From: Liolophura sinensis
Lineage: Eukaryota > Mollusca > Polyplacophora > Chitonida > Chitonidae
Direction of reading: 5' to 3'
NCBI RefSeq assembly: GCF_032854445.1
Contig: NC_088304.1
Location: 15,821,704 to 15,885,703, forward strand
Length of the DNA: 64,000 nt
This document shows positions 59,707 to 64,000 of the stretch, piece after piece. A model generated the notes under the pieces. The model saw nothing but the letters and a program-made list of their open reading frames with translations. It did no database searches and was not told the DNA's origin. Made by a program: the position numbers and the translations under genes. Position 1 is the stretch's first letter, and each line of letters opens with the position of its first letter.

Positions 59707-61794
59707 GTTTCAAATGAGGAAAGTTAGACGATGGCGATGGCCGTAGTTCCCATGGTCAGATATCCCCATTTCTTCATTAACATAATTTATGTTTTGGTTA
59801 GTAGAAAGAAAACTGTTTTAAAACATGCCCCACAGAAGGAAAGCTTCACATTCTTTTTTTCCGTTTTAACGTACGAATTCGCGTGGCACCCACATCTATA
59901 ATATAAAAGTTTACTAACTTAGAGAAATACTTACAGCGCACTGACAGTCGACTGGAAAAAATACGGATTAAACGCACAATAACACCATTTCATATGTTGC
60001 AATTCATTGGTACCTTTGTAAACCTACATATGTCGACACCCGGTAATGCAGAATCTGTGTTTGCACGTTATGTAATTCGTGACAAGAACATAGGTTAGTA
60101 ATGGATCCAAGCAACCGTAGTTTTTTGTTTTTGTAAATTTGGATTTAAAGGCAATTTCTCATCAAAAGAATTAAGTTTCACGACAATATTAATTTCTTAA
60201 TGCCATTAACTTTTACTCGCTAAAGAAATATTTACCCGTTTGAATTATCAAGCCAACAAACTAAAGTATAATCGTCGATAAGGCGAGAGACAATTACGCC
60301 CAACACAGCGGGGTTGTTAACCAGCTGATTAACTTTACTTAGCAAAACAAAAACAGGATCTATTCTTCAAATGAATGTTAACTGTTGAGCAAAACCATCG
60401 AAAACGTGACTTAAAATGACAGCAAGGGTATATATTTTGCGCTTTGTTCAAATTTTCACAATTACACAAAGATGCAGTGGTTCCATTACCTCAGCTGTGA
60501 CATCGTTGTAATAACATATGTCATAAAAGTTAAAGAGTTTGACGCAGGCCACAAGTTGTGTGCGTACTGATGACCATTTTTATCCATGCCTGATAATTTA
60601 GTATGTGGACAAAACGGTTATAACACATGACCTGCTGGGCTGTTGTAAGACATCGAATAAAGTGAATGAATAAACGATTATGGGTTAGCCCGAACAGTTG
60701 AAACCAATGCATCTTTCCTTTCATGATGTTTTCTATCTTATACATCGGTATGTTTTGTTTTATGAAAAGACGAGGTTTCGTGCGTTTATTATAATACTTA
60801 ACAGCATTGATTTTAGTCTTGTTTTAAATTAAGGAACTTTAACGCCGTTTTAAAAAATGCTACAAATAAATAATCACCTCGACTAGAATCCAAGTCTGGA
60901 TCCCTGGAACGCTGGTCTGGGAGGCACATCGAGGGTGGAGAGAGGAACAGGAAGTAGTCTAGTATGGGTGGAGTAATGCTTGCCCTGTGGGTGACAGAGG
61001 GTTAGAGACTGTCGCATTGTAGAGATCTGGCTATTAATATAGAACGAAATCAGAAGGCCTTTGTTTACATCCTTCATGGCCGACTGTGGACAACTCTTCA
61101 CAACAGGATTTCATGATCGACTGATCTTCCAGAGCTCTCTGCTGAAAGTCCTTGATACCACTAGTAGGTTATGAGATGGCCTTTCCTTATTGTCCGTCTA
61201 CAATTATTTTTTCAGTTACAAGTAATTATAAGTCGAAATTAACGTAAGGCATTCAGCATAAGTCAGACAAAAACGATCATTGTCACCAGAAATCGTGACC
61301 CAATTAGTTACACTGACAAATCATTGTTGCTTAACTAGCTGCAGTAATTTACTTGCTCCAGAACATTAGGGCTTACTCGCCAATTACAGTTTTTAGTGCA
61401 TCTCATCTTTCCTTCTCTCTTTCCCACATTTCCTTCTCTCAGTCTGAACTTGTCCCTCACCTTATCCTGTACGCATTTTCTCTTTTCTTTCTCGCAAACT
61501 CACATGTATTTTTCCACCTGTAGCCTTTCTCGCTTACCAGCAGTTTGATTGACAGCTTCTGCGCCACATGACCACAAGACCACATTTCCGAGTGGACCCG
61601 AATCTATCATCGGTAGCGGTCGGGGACGGGTCGTTTGTAAACAAACAAACACGCTATCCCCTGGAAAATTGAAAGTTGAAAGTTTGGAGCCTTACCACAT
61701 GAACACGGGACCTTGCTGAAGGCTGTAATTTTGCATATAACCTGTATTTAACAAACTCTGTCATACTGTGAAGTTTCAATTTTCAAACCTTGAT
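59707..61794. other. Spacer between the two duplicated segments
   Basis: AT-rich, no recognised gene, RNA or repeat. The open frame on the minus strand at 60883-61101 has no recognisable domain. Confidence 0.45.
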
Positions 61795-64000
61795 CCAACT
61801 GCCTCGCTTTACAATCTTCACAGCTAACATACATTGGTGCGTCGAAGAAGTGGAATTCTATAAAACGTGGACAGAATATTCTGGTGACATTAACTCTAAT
61901 GTTGCAGGCAGCTTCTGCTGTCACTTGACACAATTAATCACATGTTAAAGGGAAGGAGATGGAAAGTTCGGATCCATCGCCTGCTCGCATCCGTGTAATT
62001 TTGTGTCGGAACAAGGTGTGACGAAGTTCACTGGACTAGAACTATGCTTCCACGTGTGTTAGAGTTACCTCCCCTCAAACAAAGATTTTCATTCTACCAA
62101 ATACATACTGTTTATTTGGAGTATTAATTAAGAATATCTCACATATTTGTCGGCAGTGACGTCAATGGGCGGGCCACGTGACAACAATACCCTGGTGAAC
62201 TTTCACACATAAATCTAGAGATAGCACAGCTTGAAGCCGATATCTATATGGTTGGTGAAGAATTCCAGTACTGCCTGCAGAATCTGTTATCCCGTACTAT
62301 CTGCTATCCGGGGGAGTCAGGGATTAATTATCAGTGTAGTCAAATGATACGTTATACTATATATGGCCGTGATCATGGCGTAAAATACTGACCTATGCAC
62401 AGTAAACAACCGTGTGTAAGCATATTAATATTGGTAAAAAGTTGAATGTCCTGATCTTCACAACATGTAAAAGACAGAAAAAAAACAACCTGTTCAACTT
62501 TTTTTACATCGTTATATTCCTTCTGAAGTTTCGAACTTGCGTTCTCATCGGACAAGGGACTTATAAATATATACAGTTCTGATTGCGCAAGTGTGTTCAG
62601 TCATCAAAGGGGTGGACAGAAAGTAAATTTCAAAAGTGATTCAATGACTCGGTGATATAAAAAACAAAGCGTGTGTCATGTTTTTGTGGATTTGCACTTG
62701 TCTTAAAGTTCAAGCAACTTGGCGTGACATTTTAAGAGAATGCATTCTTTTCATTTTGAATGATAAAAGTGAGAATTGTTTCCGTTACACAGCGTAAGGT
62801 AAACACATGCAGCAGGTGCAATTTGAGTAAAGCTTAGCACGAGGTGGTCATCAAGAGCACCACGCCATGACATTCACCGGACATTAATCCGCTAAGCCGT
62901 AATTAAATCCAACTCCCGCTAATTACTTGTAATGCTCTCATGAAATGAAGACATTGCACCACACGACTGTCCTTTACCACTGACGTCTTCTGGTAAATGT
63001 GCTGAAGACGAATAAAACTTTCTATGAACTTCTCCGTTATACAAAAAGTTCAGTTGCCAAGTTCAATGCATTGTAATCGACTGAAAGTAAATCTTAGCTC
63101 GTGCAGTTGGATAAGTATCTTAACCATGGAACACAGATAGCAGATTCTGGAGAAGTCATATCTGTAAAAGCTGCAACACTGCTCTTTGAATATATATCTG
63201 CTGTCAAGCGTGTCCCAATGGTTAGCGTTCTAGCATAGTGCAAGTACCCAAAAGCCTCCCGCCAATGCGCTAGCTTTTATAAATAAATAGAAAAATAAAA
63301 AATAAATGAATAAATAAAATAAAAAAAATTTAAAAAGAAAGAAAGAAATCAATAAAAAGATCATCATCATTTTAAACAGAATTTCTAACTTGTTTTTTTA
63401 GGATGTGTCATCATGATTCACGTCACGTATCACTTCATTATCCTCTAGCCTGGAGCTATTATCCCTACACTGAGAATTATTATGTCTAAAATAGATAATC
63501 GGTGTATACATATCACTTCAGTTGCTAACGGTTGCCTTTCTGTTGCCACCATCTCAGTGGACTAAATAGAGTTGCTTACGTCATGGTGAGACTGGATAAA
63601 CAGTGCTGAGTACAGTTTACTCTCTGGTGAGTAATCCTCGTCACGTCAGCTCAATACCCGTTATCCCACCGGGGCAATGTGAAATACTACTCAAGGTCAT
63701 CCATCTTAACGCTCTTGAATTAAAGTATTACTTTAAGGTAATACCGTTAGGTATTAATTACTCGCTAAATACCGTTGATTTAGCCCGATTTTATCCGTTA
63801 CCACTAATTTTTGCCGACTGTAATACTGCTCACGCCATACACAGGCATGTGATAAATACCGTTATGTACCGCTCTGTTGGATGTTTAATTTTCAACCTAT
63901 AACGCCTTTATTCTGACAAGGGCAACAGACATGCTGCGACTCTCTAAAATCTATCCACTGTCTATATAAATCATACATTTGTTAGTACAGACACATAATC
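61795..64000 (+). repeat. Large direct duplication, copy 2 (runs off the window)
   Basis: Collinear with copy 1, about 4.3 kb downstream in the same orientation: ACTAGAACTATGCTTCCACG at 62035, ACATAATC at the last bases. It differs by substitutions and short indels, notably a shorter SINE tail (63291-63358) and loss of about 230 bases near its start. Confidence 0.92.
63208..63358 (+). repeat. SINE family A head with A/T-rich tail (in copy 2)
   Basis: Counterpart of 58876-59055, with the same truncated head (TCCCAATGGTTAGCGTTCTA) and a shorter tail. Confidence 0.65.

Noticed and set aside
61748-61933. Minus-strand 61-residue frame as a gene relic
   Set aside because: The counterpart at about 57255-57370 does not keep the frame, and no domain is recognisable.

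Overview
The window is animal nuclear DNA: genes split by GT-AG introns, many tRNA-derived SINEs, inverted-repeat elements, minisatellites and microsatellites. The main SINE family (its 3' end reads CGTCGTATAAGTGAAATATT then an ATAAATAAA tail), the CYP3-clan P450s and a LIM-plus-transglutaminase-like hillarin/KY gene together suggest a lophotrochozoan, most likely a mollusc. The species cannot be fixed from sequence alone.

Layout. (1) 1011-16999, + strand: a complete 14-exon CYP3-clan cytochrome P450 (P450-A, 537 aa as modelled). (2) 17000-18507: spacer with a truncated SINE and a 96-bp minisatellite. (3) 18508-29537, - strand: a second complete 14-exon P450 (P450-B, 529 aa), tail to tail with the first and sharing every intron position and phase. 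(4) 31899-35636, + strand: a decayed P450 (only exons 9-13 seen) with a stop codon, a frameshift and a damaged haem motif, lying between two copies of one inverted-repeat element. (5) 38955-54774, - strand: a seven-exon hillarin / kyphoscoliosis-peptidase-like gene (915 aa) with a LIM domain, a coiled coil, a transglutaminase-like core and KY-type C-terminal repeats. Asn stands where the catalytic His and Asp are expected. (6) 54775-64000: no gene seen; two diverged copies of a segment of at least 2 kb, the second running off the window.

The P450s should be ER-anchored haem monooxygenases, products of local duplication and inversion followed by loss of a third copy. The hillarin-like gene is probably a cytoskeletal scaffold unrelated to them. 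The most unusual structure is a 53-bp tandem array starting exactly at the exon 11 splice donor of P450-A: it is built from a SINE tail joined to a copy of the donor, so GTAAG donor-like motifs recur down the intron. Exon models were made by eye from splice sites, phase and comparison of the two P450 paralogues; all three add up to intact frames. Non-coding 5' exons, promoters and exact repeat ends are uncertain.
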